From: an uncultured Veillonellaceae bacterium
Lineage (GTDB): Bacteria; Bacillota; Negativicutes; Veillonellales; Negativicoccaceae
Assembly (NCBI GenBank): GCA_902488965.1
Contig: CABTYA010000046.1
Span: forward strand, 1-7,750
DNA length: 7,750 nucleotides
Direction: 5' to 3'
Shown: one piece after another, positions 1 to 6,787 of the stretch
Layout: every line of letters starts with the position of its first letter
Position numbering within the stretch: the stretch's first letter is position 1
Program-made: the position numbers and the translations under genes
The notes under the pieces: generated by a model
Databases searched by the model: none
Seen by the model: only the letters and a program-made list of their open reading frames with translations
Told to the model about the DNA's origin: nothing

Positions 1-384
1 AGTGCGTCCTCACCGGCCGAAGCGGATGCCGCCGATGTACAGACGGTACTCGACGTGCAGGTGCATCGCTTGGAAACCTACCCCGTCGTCAGTGCGGGCT
101 ATACCGACTGGCGGCCGCGCATCACGTATCTCCCCGTCTACGACAAAGAGGGCCATCTCGTCGACTATGAACCCTATGTCGACTACATCCCCTATGCCAC
201 CCCGCCGCGACGCTCGCTCCAACACCTCATCGGCGTCACCTATACGCTCTACGATGCAACCGACGGCCGGGAGATTTCGCGTTACAGCTACCTGCGCTCC
301 GGCAGCGCTTCTCCGAGCACACTGGCGCGCAAGACCGCCGGCGCCTATGCCTCGCGCTTGGCCAAGGTGCGCGATCGCCACTGA
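1..384 (+). CDS. C-terminal part of an unrecognised, possibly exported protein (5' end outside window)
   Basis: The frame is open from base 1 to the TGA at 382-384, giving the last 127 residues of a protein whose start lies outside the window. A GTG at 55-57 could serve as a start, but the frame continues upstream without a stop, so I treat the gene as partial. The first visible residues are Ala/Ser/Asp-rich and linker-like. Next comes a mixed beta-type stretch rich in Tyr, Pro and Asp (a VYDKEG turn, a repeated YxPYVDYIPY-like pattern), then TLYDATDGREISRYSY. The 'YDATDG..I..Y' pattern resembles beta-strand segments of surface lipoproteins in which a protein describes a variable or cargo domain, but I cannot name a family. 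No membrane segment is visible; any signal peptide would be upstream. It is convergent with hup and stops 6 bp before a bidirectional terminator. That it is coding is supported by the regular codon pattern and the terminator placement; its function is unknown. Confidence 0.7.
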   Translation, partial: SASSPAEADAADVQTVLDVQVHRLETYPVVSAGYTDWRPRITYLPVYDKEGHLVDYEPYVDYIPYATPPRRSLQHLIGVTYTLYDATDGREISRYSYLRSGSASPSTLARKTAGAYASRLAKVRDRH

Positions 385-390
385 CTGCAC

Positions 391-426
391 AAAAAATCCC
401 GTACGGATATCCGTACGGGATTTTTT
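391..426. terminator. Perfect palindromic bidirectional Rho-independent terminator
   Basis: The 18-base arm AAAAAATCCCGTACGGAT (391-408) is followed directly by its exact reverse complement (409-426). The folded RNA would have a stem of TCCCGTACGG paired with CCGTACGGGA around an ATAT loop. It is flanked by six A on the left and six T on the right, so either strand carries a stem followed by a U tract. It begins 6 bp after the stop of the left-edge plus-strand gene and lies 14 bp past the hup stop (on the minus strand), so it can end both convergent transcripts. Confidence 0.93.
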
Positions 427-440
427 ATGTTGCCTGTTTC

Positions 441-749
441 TTATTTTTTGCGCGCCTTTTTCGCCGGTTTTTTCACATTGACACGTTCTTTCAGCTGCTT
501 GCCGGCTTTGAATGCCGGGCTCTTGGAAGCCGGAATCTGGATTTTTTGGCTCGGATTCGACGGGTTATGACCTTCACGAGCTTTGCGTTCGCGAACTTCA
601 AACGTGCCGAAGCCGATGATTTGTACTTTTTCCCCTTTGGCCAATTCGTCGCTGATGCTTTCAAACAAAGCTTTTACCGCTTGTTCCGCATCTTTCTTCG
701 TCAAGCCGGATTGTTCCGCTACTTTGGCGATCAACTCAGTTTTGTTCAT
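441..749 (-). CDS. hup: HU family DNA-binding protein with Lys-rich C-terminal tail
   Basis: This encodes a 102-residue histone-like nucleoid protein that binds and bends DNA as a dimer. The N-terminal helical part begins MNKTELIAKVAEQSGLTKKD. The HU signature GFGTFEVRERKAREG sits at about 46-60, with the DNA-intercalating Pro at 63 in 'HNP', and SPAFKAGKQLKE closes the fold near 77-88. Typical HU is about 90 residues. This one adds a basic tail, NVKKPAKKARKK, at 91-102, has His where most family members have Arg in 'GRNP', and seems to carry one extra residue at the arm tip (SNPSQ instead of QTGEE-like). A strong AGGAGG at 757-762 lies 7 nt before the ATG and fixes the start. It follows mazG by 60 bp, a neighbour pair also seen in Clostridia and Negativicutes. 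No clear own promoter is visible, so it may be transcribed from upstream genes or from inside mazG. It ends at the bidirectional terminator. Confidence 0.96.
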   Translation of the reverse strand: MNKTELIAKVAEQSGLTKKDAEQAVKALFESISDELAKGEKVQIIGFGTFEVRERKAREGHNPSNPSQKIQIPASKSPAFKAGKQLKERVNVKKPAKKARKK

Positions 750-756
750 AAAAAGT

Positions 757-762
757 CCTCCT
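757..762 (-). promoter_or_regulatory. Ribosome binding site of hup
   Basis: The minus-strand sequence CAAAGGAGGACTTTTTATG contains a consensus AGGAGG 7 nt before the hup ATG. It is the strongest Shine-Dalgarno site in the window, as expected for an abundant nucleoid protein. It lies just downstream of the hairpin at 772-786. Confidence 0.85.
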
Positions 763-771
763 TTGACTCTG

Positions 772-786
772 TGCTCGCAACGAGCA
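772..786. repeat. Inverted repeat (6-bp stem, 3-nt loop) in hup leader
   Basis: TGCTCG (772-777) and CGAGCA (781-786) pair perfectly around CAA. On the minus-strand mRNA the hairpin ends 9 nt before the hup AGGAGG. No U tract follows, so it is not a classical terminator. It could affect mRNA stability or access to the ribosome binding site; this is inference. Confidence 0.6.
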
Positions 787-789
787 GTT

Positions 790-803
790 CGGAGCTAGCT
801 CCG
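790..803. repeat. Perfect 14-bp palindrome CGGAGCTAGCTCCG in mazG-hup spacer
   Basis: The 14-base sequence is its own reverse complement. It could be a short RNA hairpin or a site for a dimeric DNA-binding protein. It lies 6 bp past the mazG stop on the minus strand, with only three bases between it and the neighbouring 772-786 repeat. Confidence 0.6.
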
Positions 804-809
804 GATTAG

Positions 810-1841
810 TCACTTGTCGGATGACAAGTGCTTGGCTTCCATCCAGTACGCATCCAGTTCGTTCGGCGTGACGTCTTCCCAGTCCCGTCCGGACTTCTGC
901 ACGCGCGCTTCCACATGAGCAAATCGTTGGCAAAATTTGTCATTGGCGCGCCGCAGTGCCGTTTCCGGTTCGATACCGAGGTGCCGCAGAACATTCACCG
1001 TGGCAAAAAGTACATCTCCGCATTCCTCTTCCAAATGATCCCGATTCGCGGCGCTCATCGCTTCGCGAACTTCGGTCCACTCTTCACGGACTTTTTCCCA
1101 CGCCGGTTCAACCGACGCCCAATCAAACCCGACACGCGCTGTTTTCTCTTGTATTCTACACGCAAACACCAGACTTGGCAAGCCTTTTATCATGCCTTCC
1201 AGCACTTTCTTACGTTTTTTCTCTTTTTGTTTGCGCATTTCCCAACGATCGACGACGGATTTTGCATCGATAGTCTCCGTCCGATCGAACACGTGCGGAT
1301 GGCGGTACACCATCTTGCGGGCCGCATCTTCAGCGACATCGGCCAACGTAAACCGCCCGTCTTCCTCGGCGAGTGCGGCATGAAATACGACCTGCAAAAG
1401 CAAGTCTCCTAATTCTTCCCGCAGATTTTCCGTGTCGTTGCGATCGATGGCGTCCAATACTTCATACGTCTCTTCGATCAAATAGCGGCGCAACGACGCA
1501 TGCGTCTGCCGCCGATCCCACGGGCAGCCCGTCGGCGCACGCAAGGCGGCCACGACTTCGGCCAAACGCCGCATGGAGGCGGCCGTATCGACAGTCGGCG
1601 GCAAAATGACCGCCTCGATATCGTCCTCGGATACTTCGCCCGGCACGGCGGCACGGACTTCTCCGCCCGTCACGACAAAAAAGGGGCGATCCTGCGCACG
1701 AGTGCACAGCTCCTCATACCGGTCGTCGTCCGGATACGGAACAATCACCGGCACCGCCGACGATTCGATTCGATCCGTACCGATCCGATAACCTTTGGCG
1801 GGGTCATATCCCGCCTGTTGCAGCCAACTTTCCCAGTTCAT
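810..1841 (-). CDS. mazG: Nucleoside triphosphate pyrophosphohydrolase MazG with a distinct N-terminal region
   Basis: This encodes a 343-residue cytoplasmic enzyme that hydrolyses (d)NTPs to NMP and PPi, cleaning the nucleotide pool. Two MazG all-helical modules are visible. The first spans about 85-200, with GCPWDRRQTH near 105-114 and metal-binding acidic motifs LIEETYE (121-127) and EELGD (142-146). The second spans about 220-335, with EEWTE (253-257) and EECGD (272-276), and ends with the family-typical PNELDAYW near 326-333. Residues 1 to about 82 are extra relative to E. coli MazG (about 263 residues). They are too short to be the roughly 220-residue tetrapyrrole methylase domain of Bacillus YabN and do not look like it. 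An in-frame ATG at 1854-1856 exists, but I chose 1839-1841: it has GGGAG 8 nt upstream and overlaps the flippase stop as ATGA, which suggests translational coupling. Function is well supported by motifs; the role of the N-terminal region is unknown. Confidence 0.94.
   Translation of the reverse strand: MNWESWLQQAGYDPAKGYRIGTDRIESSAVPVIVPYPDDDRYEELCTRAQDRPFFVVTGGEVRAAVPGEVSEDDIEAVILPPTVDTAASMRRLAEVVAALRAPTGCPWDRRQTHASLRRYLIEETYEVLDAIDRNDTENLREELGDLLLQVVFHAALAEEDGRFTLADVAEDAARKMVYRHPHVFDRTETIDAKSVVDRWEMRKQKEKKRKKVLEGMIKGLPSLVFACRIQEKTARVGFDWASVEPAWEKVREEWTEVREAMSAANRDHLEEECGDVLFATVNVLRHLGIEPETALRRANDKFCQRFAHVEARVQKSGRDWEDVTPNELDAYWMEAKHLSSDK
811..830. repeat. Inverted repeat (8-bp stem, 4-nt loop) over the 3' end of mazG
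   Basis: CACTTGTC (811-818) and GACAAGTG (823-830) pair perfectly around GGAT, covering the last codons and most of the stop codon of mazG. On the minus-strand mRNA the stem is followed by ACUAAUCC, not by a U tract, so it is not a standard terminator. It may protect the 3' end of the mazG message or mark a processing point. Confidence 0.6.
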
Positions 1842-3439
1842 ATACGTCGCTCCCATTTGGCCATCACCGCCGCCGCTTTCGCGCCGATTTTCGGTATCGC
1901 GGCGACATCACGCGAAGATACGCCTTTCACCAGTACCAGCCCGATCGTATAGGCCACGACCCCGACCGCAATCGCGCCGAGTGTCGACAGCGTATTGCTG
2001 TGCAGCATGCCGTACAGTCCGACATACGCCGCATAGGTGCAAACGCCCATGCCCGCCGCCGCCGCGGTGATCCGCAATGTATGACCGTAATCCATCCGAT
2101 ACCGCAAATAGCGATGCAAAAAGTACAGGTTCAGTACGGCGGCGACACCGAAATCGGCATTGGTCGCCCAGGCCGCCCCTTCGATACCGAGCCAGGGAAT
2201 CGCCGTCAGCGTCCAGCCGAGTACGATTTTAACCCCCGCACTCGCCACCATATTGATTAGCGGTATCGCGGTGCGTCCCATCCCCTGCAAAATTCCGGTC
2301 GTCACTTGCTGGATGCCCAGCAGAAAGATGCCCAGACTCATGATCCGAATCGACGGGCCGGCATTCGGTGTCGCATAGAGCATCTGCGAAATCGGTGTCG
2401 CGATGACCGCCATTCCGACAAAGGAAGGCAGCGTCAGCAGATTGGCAATGCGCATCGCCACATCCGTCCGCCGATAAATCTGGTCGGTGTCGCGTTTCAT
2501 GAACGCCGCCGATACCGCCGGTACCAAGCTCGCCGCCAGTGACGCCGTCAGGATTGTCGGCAAGTTGACCAGCGATGTCGCCATCCCCGTCAAATAGCCG
2601 AAGAGTTCGGTCGATTCTTCGACAGAATACCCTGCCACCGCCAACCGGTGCGGCACGATAAAGAGGTCGATATTCGCGACCACCGGCAGCATAATATTGG
2701 CCAATGACACCGGCAGCGCCAAGACAATCAGTCGTTTAAGGATACTGCTCAGTTGCTCGCGCGGCAGCGATGTATCTTGCTGCAAGAGCGCACGTCGACG
2801 GGCATGTCGGTCCGTATAATAGTAGCCCAACAACACGAGCAGTCCTGCCAATGCGCCAGGCGCCGCGCCGAATGTCGCCCCCGCCGCCGCATATTCGAGC
2901 CCGTAGGGCAGCAGCAATACCGCAAACGCGATCATCGTCACCACGCGCACGAGTTGTTCCATGATTTGGCTGACCGCCGTCGGCGTCATCTGCTGCAGGC
3001 CTTGGAAATACCCGCGCAAAGCCGATACGATCGTCACCACGAAGATCGCCGGTGAAAGCGCAATCAGCGCCCAATACGCCCGCGGATCGCGCACGAGTCC
3101 CGTATCGACCAACCAGCCCGCGCTGACATATAAAAGCGCACTGAACGCCAGCCCCGTGATGGTCAGCGCCACTCCCGAAATACGAAATACCCGTTGCGCG
3201 CCGATATAGTCGCGGATGGCATTTTTCTCCGCGACCATGATGGAAATCGCGACGGGAAGCCCCGCCGACGAAATGCTCAACGCCAATAAATAAATCGGGT
3301 ACGCCATCTGGTAGAGACCGATGCCTTCCCCGCCCAACAAGCGCGACAATAATATCCGGTTGGCGGCGCCGATGATTTTGACAATGATGCCCGCCATTGT
3401 CAGGATAAATGCCCCGCGTAAAAATGTATCTTTACTCAC
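1838..3439 (-). CDS. SpoVB/YabM/MurJ-type polysaccharide (lipid-linked precursor) flippase, MOP superfamily
   Basis: This encodes a 533-residue polytopic membrane protein, largely hydrophobic from about residue 8 to 505, with about 14 predicted membrane segments as usual for MOP exporters. The N-terminus (GIIVKIIGAANRILLSRLLGG near 17-37, then GEGIGLYQMAYPIYLLALS and SSAGLPVAIS) is typical of the Firmicutes SpoVB/YabM/YtgP group. RGYFQG (142-147) and LQGMGRTAIPL (384-394) are also family-like. Members move lipid-linked sugars such as lipid II across the cytoplasmic membrane; which substrate this one uses cannot be read from the sequence. Its place between mfd and mazG matches B. subtilis yabM. 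The start is GTG (3437-3439), with GGAGGG 6 nt upstream, only 15 bp after the mfd stop. Its TGA overlaps the mazG ATG. A short basic tail (KIGAKAAAVMAKWERRI) closes the protein. It could be the cell's main MurJ or a paralogue, so I give no symbol. Confidence 0.9.
   Translation of the reverse strand: MSKDTFLRGAFILTMAGIIVKIIGAANRILLSRLLGGEGIGLYQMAYPIYLLALSISSAGLPVAISIMVAEKNAIRDYIGAQRVFRISGVALTITGLAFSALLYVSAGWLVDTGLVRDPRAYWALIALSPAIFVVTIVSALRGYFQGLQQMTPTAVSQIMEQLVRVVTMIAFAVLLLPYGLEYAAAGATFGAAPGALAGLLVLLGYYYTDRHARRRALLQQDTSLPREQLSSILKRLIVLALPVSLANIMLPVVANIDLFIVPHRLAVAGYSVEESTELFGYLTGMATSLVNLPTILTASLAASLVPAVSAAFMKRDTDQIYRRTDVAMRIANLLTLPSFVGMAVIATPISQMLYATPNAGPSIRIMSLGIFLLGIQQVTTGILQGMGRTAIPLINMVASAGVKIVLGWTLTAIPWLGIEGAAWATNADFGVAAVLNLYFLHRYLRYRMDYGHTLRITAAAAGMGVCTYAAYVGLYGMLHSNTLSTLGAIAVGVVAYTIGLVLVKGVSSRDVAAIPKIGAKAAAVMAKWERRI
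1850..1854 (-). promoter_or_regulatory. Ribosome binding site that decides the mazG start
   Basis: GGGAG lies 8 nt upstream of the ATG at 1839-1841. This site overlaps the alternative ATG at 1854-1856, which has no Shine-Dalgarno of its own at proper spacing (the upstream bases on the minus strand read TGGCCAA). It supports the shorter MazG start and lies inside the end of the flippase gene. Confidence 0.75.
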
Positions 3440-3445
3440 TCTGTT

Positions 3446-3451
3446 CCCTCC
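3446..3451 (-). promoter_or_regulatory. Ribosome binding site for the GTG-started flippase
   Basis: GGAGGG is placed 6 nt before the GTG at 3437-3439 and 3 nt after the mfd stop codon. The strong site supports GTG as the true start and makes reinitiation by ribosomes leaving mfd plausible. Confidence 0.8.
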
Positions 3452-3454
3452 GGA

Positions 3455-6400
3455 TCAAGCCGTACGTTTTTGTAAAAATGCGTCCAATACCTGCGGCAAA
3501 AAGTCCATAGTCGGCATTTGCCACTGTATCTTATCTATTTTAGCACGCGGAATATCGGATGGCAAAAACCGCATCCGTTTCATCACGACATCCGGCACCG
3601 CGCCGATATCCCAATCCGCCATTGCCTGCGGGCGATTCCAGAGAATTTCCACGCTGTCGCTGAGTTCGCGAATCAAACCGATCCCCGCCTGTGCCGCCGT
3701 AATCCGCAGCTTGGCAACCGCCAGCAGCATTTCCACCGGCGGCGGCGGCGTACCGAAACGGTCAATCAATTCATCCGTAACATCTTCCCATTCCGACTGC
3801 GTGGTAATTTCCGCCAAGCGGCGGTACATTTCCAGCTTTTGCGCTTCATCCGGGATATACGTATCCGGCAGATAGGCTTCCACATCCAGTTCGAGTACGG
3901 GGCCCGCCGCAGCCTGCCGCCGCGGTTCTTTGCCCTGCCGTTCGGCGATGGCCTCATCCAGCATGGCGCAGTACGTCGTAAAGCCTACGCCCACCATGTT
4001 GCCGTGCTGCTCCGCGCCGAGCAGGTTGCCGGCGCCGCGGATTTCCAAATCCCGCAACGCGATTTTAAAGCCCGCGCCGAGTTCGGTGAACTCACGAATG
4101 GCGTACAGGCGTTTTTCCGCCGCTTCATTCAAAATCTTATCCGGACGATACAAAAAGTACGCATAGGCTTCGCGCGCTCCGCGTCCCACACGCCCGCGCA
4201 TTTGGTACAGCTGCGACAGCCCCAAGCGGTCCGCATCATAAATAATGATGGTATTCGCATTCGACTGGTCCAGTCCGTTTTCAATCAGGCTCGTGCAGAC
4301 CAGTACATCGATATCGCCGTCGTAAAATTCCTGCATGACACGCTCCAACTGCTCGCCGCTGAGCGCACCGTGCGCAACGCCGAACGCAATGTCCTCCGGC
4401 ACCAGCGACTGCAGATGTTCCGTCATCCGCTCGATGGACGCGATGCGGTTATAGAGGAAATACACCTGCCCGCCGCGTTCGCATTCCCGAAGAATCGCTT
4501 GCCGCACGGTGCTGTCTTTCGCTTCCGTAACATAGGTTTGCACCGGCTCACGTTCTTCCGGCGGGGTATAAATCACCGACATTTCCCGCACACCCGCCAG
4601 CGACATATGGAGCGTCCGCGGGATCGGCGTTGCCGACAGCGTCAAAATATCGATTCCCGTTGCCCGCGCCTTCCATTTTTCTTTTTGCACGACGCCGAAA
4701 CGTTGCTCCTCATCGACGACGAGCAATCCCAAATCGGCAAAATCGACCCGTTTGTTCAACAACGCATGCGTACCGATCAGTACGTCCAGCCGTTTCGTCT
4801 TGGCGCGCTTCAAGAGGTCTTTTTTGTCCTTGGCGGCCGTAAAGCGGTTCAGCACGCCGACGCTGACGCCGAACGGCGACAACCGTTCCATAAACGTCCG
4901 ATAATGCTGCTGCGAAAGCACCGTCGTCGGTACCAGTACGGCCACCTGTTTGCCGCCCATGACCGCTTTGAATACGGCCCGCAGTGCCACTTCCGTCTTG
5001 CCGAAGCCGACATCACCGCACAACAAGCGGTCCATCGGCCGCGGCGACTCCATCGACGCTTTGATTTCCGCCGCCGCTTGCAACTGGTCGGCCGTTTCTT
5101 CGTAGGGAAACGCTTCTTCGAACTCGCGCTGCCACGGGGTGTCCGGCGGAAACGCGTAGCCGGTCGCGACTTCGCGCTCCGCATACAGCGCCGTCAATTT
5201 TTCCGCCAACTCCGCGACCGACTGCTCGGCGCGCGCCTTGGTCCGTGCCCATTGGGCGCCGCCCATCTTGTGCAACCGCGGCACACTGCCGTCCGGTGCG
5301 ATATATTTTTCCAGCTGGCCGATGCGTTCCGTCGGTAAAAAGAGCCGATCCTCACCGGCATATTCAATCCGCAGATAGTCCCGATGCACGCCGTCCGTGA
5401 CAATTGTTTCCACACCCGTATAACGGCCGATGCCGTGCACTTGATGCACGACATAATCTCCCGCCGCCAAATCCGAGAAATAGCGAATGGCATGATCGCT
5501 CTTGCTTTTGGCACGGCGGCGTTTCGGCATTCCGAAAAGCTCCGTATCCGTCAATACGACAACGCCTTCCTGCGGCCACTCAAATCCCGCCGACAGCGCT
5601 CCCTCATGCAGTGTCACCTGCCCCGACGCGACATCGTCGTGCAACGGGATATCGGCTTCTCGCAAAACCTCCCGAATCGTTTCACGGCGCGCTTCATCGC
5701 CCGACGCCAATACCACTGCCCGACCGCCGTCCGTATAGCGGCGAATCTCCTGCACCGCCAGCGGCCACTGCCGCCGCATGGAGGGCACCCCGTTCGCCTC
5801 GAACGGAAAGCGTTCCCGCACATCGACTTGCGGGACCCGCTGTGAAATCAACGAAAAATACAGTGCGCACGCCGGTGCTTTCGCGATAGTTTCCCAGCGC
5901 AATATCCCTGCCGCCGCGCCCTGCTCCTTGCGTCGTGCGCCGATTTCTTCCGCACAGCGTGCCACCTCGACGCAGATCCACATCCCGCCCTCGGTATAGG
6001 CGGTCAACGGTACCGTCGCCGTCGGCGGCTTGACGGGGACAATCACCGCCTCCCGACAATTCTCCAGTGAACGCTGCGTCGCCAAGTCGAAATGGCGAAT
6101 GCTGTCGATTTCCGTATCGAAAAACTCGATTCGGATCGGTGTCTCGCATTGTGCCGGATACACATCGACAATTTCCCCGCGCACGGCAAAATGACCGCGC
6201 CGTTCGATCTGCTCGGTCCGTTCATACCCCTGTGCGACCCACGTTTCCAACATCGCCTCACGGTCGACCTGCGTGCCTGTCGCCAGCCGCATCGTCGCTT
6301 CCGCCAAATCGGTCGGAGACGGTACGGGATGCGCCATCGCATCGGCCGTCGCCAGTACCACGGCCGGAGAGCCGTCCGCCAGCGCCGCCAATGCTTTCAT

Positions 6401-6709
6401 CCGTGCAATGTCGTTTTCCGGGTTATGCGCGGCAACGGTAAAATCCGTCTCCGTTCGCACGGGAAAAGTCAATACGGGCCAATCGCCGCCCCATCCCTGC
6501 AAATCGTCCTGCCACTGTTGCCGCATCGCTTTGTCGGGAAGCGTCACCAATATCGGCGCCCGCAACGTCGCCATCCCCGCCGTGACCAAGGCGGTATTCT
6601 GTGCGGATGTACCGCCGCTGAACAAATAAGCGCCGCGGCGCCCGAACAGACCGCACAATTCCTGCCAGCGGGCAGACTGTTGTAATTGATCCCAAATTGT
6701 CCGTGCCAT
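3455..6709 (-). CDS. mfd: Transcription-repair coupling factor Mfd
   Basis: This encodes a 1084-residue ATP-dependent DNA translocase that removes RNA polymerase stalled at lesions and recruits UvrA. It shows the expected order: a UvrB-like N-terminal part (about 1-330); a linker with a basic patch (PKRRRAKSKSD near 395-405); and the CarD-like RNA polymerase-interacting domain (GDYVVHQVHGIGRYTG, about 417-432, to LEKYI near 470). The RecG-like translocase follows, with Walker A GDVGFGKTE (565-573), Walker B DEEQ (666-669), LSATPIPRT (691-699), motif VI QMRGRVGRG (836-844) and a TRG motif (RDLEIRGAGNLLGAEQHG, 886-903). The C-terminal regulatory domain spans about 945-1070. Length is slightly below the usual 1150 or so. 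Motif V reads GLDQSNANT where most homologues have a GxDIPNANT-like sequence. The start ATG is preceded by GGGAGAGAG. It lies 70 bp after folK and 15 bp before the flippase gene. All main catalytic motifs are intact. Confidence 0.98.
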   Translation of the reverse strand: MARTIWDQLQQSARWQELCGLFGRRGAYLFSGGTSAQNTALVTAGMATLRAPILVTLPDKAMRQQWQDDLQGWGGDWPVLTFPVRTETDFTVAAHNPENDIARMKALAALADGSPAVVLATADAMAHPVPSPTDLAEATMRLATGTQVDREAMLETWVAQGYERTEQIERRGHFAVRGEIVDVYPAQCETPIRIEFFDTEIDSIRHFDLATQRSLENCREAVIVPVKPPTATVPLTAYTEGGMWICVEVARCAEEIGARRKEQGAAAGILRWETIAKAPACALYFSLISQRVPQVDVRERFPFEANGVPSMRRQWPLAVQEIRRYTDGGRAVVLASGDEARRETIREVLREADIPLHDDVASGQVTLHEGALSAGFEWPQEGVVVLTDTELFGMPKRRRAKSKSDHAIRYFSDLAAGDYVVHQVHGIGRYTGVETIVTDGVHRDYLRIEYAGEDRLFLPTERIGQLEKYIAPDGSVPRLHKMGGAQWARTKARAEQSVAELAEKLTALYAEREVATGYAFPPDTPWQREFEEAFPYEETADQLQAAAEIKASMESPRPMDRLLCGDVGFGKTEVALRAVFKAVMGGKQVAVLVPTTVLSQQHYRTFMERLSPFGVSVGVLNRFTAAKDKKDLLKRAKTKRLDVLIGTHALLNKRVDFADLGLLVVDEEQRFGVVQKEKWKARATGIDILTLSATPIPRTLHMSLAGVREMSVIYTPPEEREPVQTYVTEAKDSTVRQAILRECERGGQVYFLYNRIASIERMTEHLQSLVPEDIAFGVAHGALSGEQLERVMQEFYDGDIDVLVCTSLIENGLDQSNANTIIIYDADRLGLSQLYQMRGRVGRGAREAYAYFLYRPDKILNEAAEKRLYAIREFTELGAGFKIALRDLEIRGAGNLLGAEQHGNMVGVGFTTYCAMLDEAIAERQGKEPRRQAAAGPVLELDVEAYLPDTYIPDEAQKLEMYRRLAEITTQSEWEDVTDELIDRFGTPPPPVEMLLAVAKLRITAAQAGIGLIRELSDSVEILWNRPQAMADWDIGAVPDVVMKRMRFLPSDIPRAKIDKIQWQMPTMDFLPQVLDAFLQKRTA

Positions 6710-6721
6710 ACTCTCTCCCGT

Positions 6722-6787
6722 TCACGACAAAAGGGCTTCGACAAGCGAAGCCGCCCCTGTATCTTTCTCCTTCATTCCCTCATTCAT
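6722..6787 (-). CDS. Possible 21-codon ORF filling the folK-mfd gap
   Basis: An ATG (6785-6787) overlaps the folK end by 8 bases and opens a frame encoding MNEGMKEKDTGAASLVEALLS, which stops at 6722-6724, just before the mfd ribosome binding site. A second in-frame ATG lies four codons in. The upstream sequence GCGGCGG is a poor Shine-Dalgarno. It tiles the gap neatly but may be chance: the same frame is open through part of folK. It could be a leader peptide or a translational bridge between folK and mfd. Low confidence. Confidence 0.2.
   Translation of the reverse strand: MNEGMKEKDTGAASLVEALLS
6734..6752 (-). terminator. Hairpin between folK and mfd, possible weak terminator or attenuator
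   Basis: On the minus strand GGCTTCG and CGAAGCC form a perfect 7-bp stem around CTTGT and are followed by CTTTTG. The T tract is only four bases, so termination would be partial at best. It may separate the folate genes from mfd or tune expression of mfd. No -10/-35 pair that I trust lies between it and mfd. Confidence 0.4.

Noticed and set aside
750..830. Promoter for hup in the mazG-hup spacer
   Set aside because: TTGTCA occurs on the minus strand, but no TATAAT-like box follows at 16-18 bp; the spacer is taken up by inverted repeats. A promoter inside mazG cannot be excluded.
828..1412. 194-codon plus-strand frame opposite mazG
   Set aside because: It is a shadow of mazG with a Phe/Arg/His-rich product, has no proper ribosome binding site and contains no family motif.
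1842..1856. Upstream ATG adding five residues (MGATY) to MazG
   Set aside because: The GGGAG that fits the downstream ATG overlaps this codon, and only the downstream start gives the ATGA overlap with the flippase stop.
3518..5338. 606-codon open frame on the plus strand, antisense to mfd
   Set aside because: It lies entirely within mfd, whose motifs are unmistakable. Its product is Arg/His/Gln-rich with no recognisable fold, as expected from the complement of a GC-rich gene.
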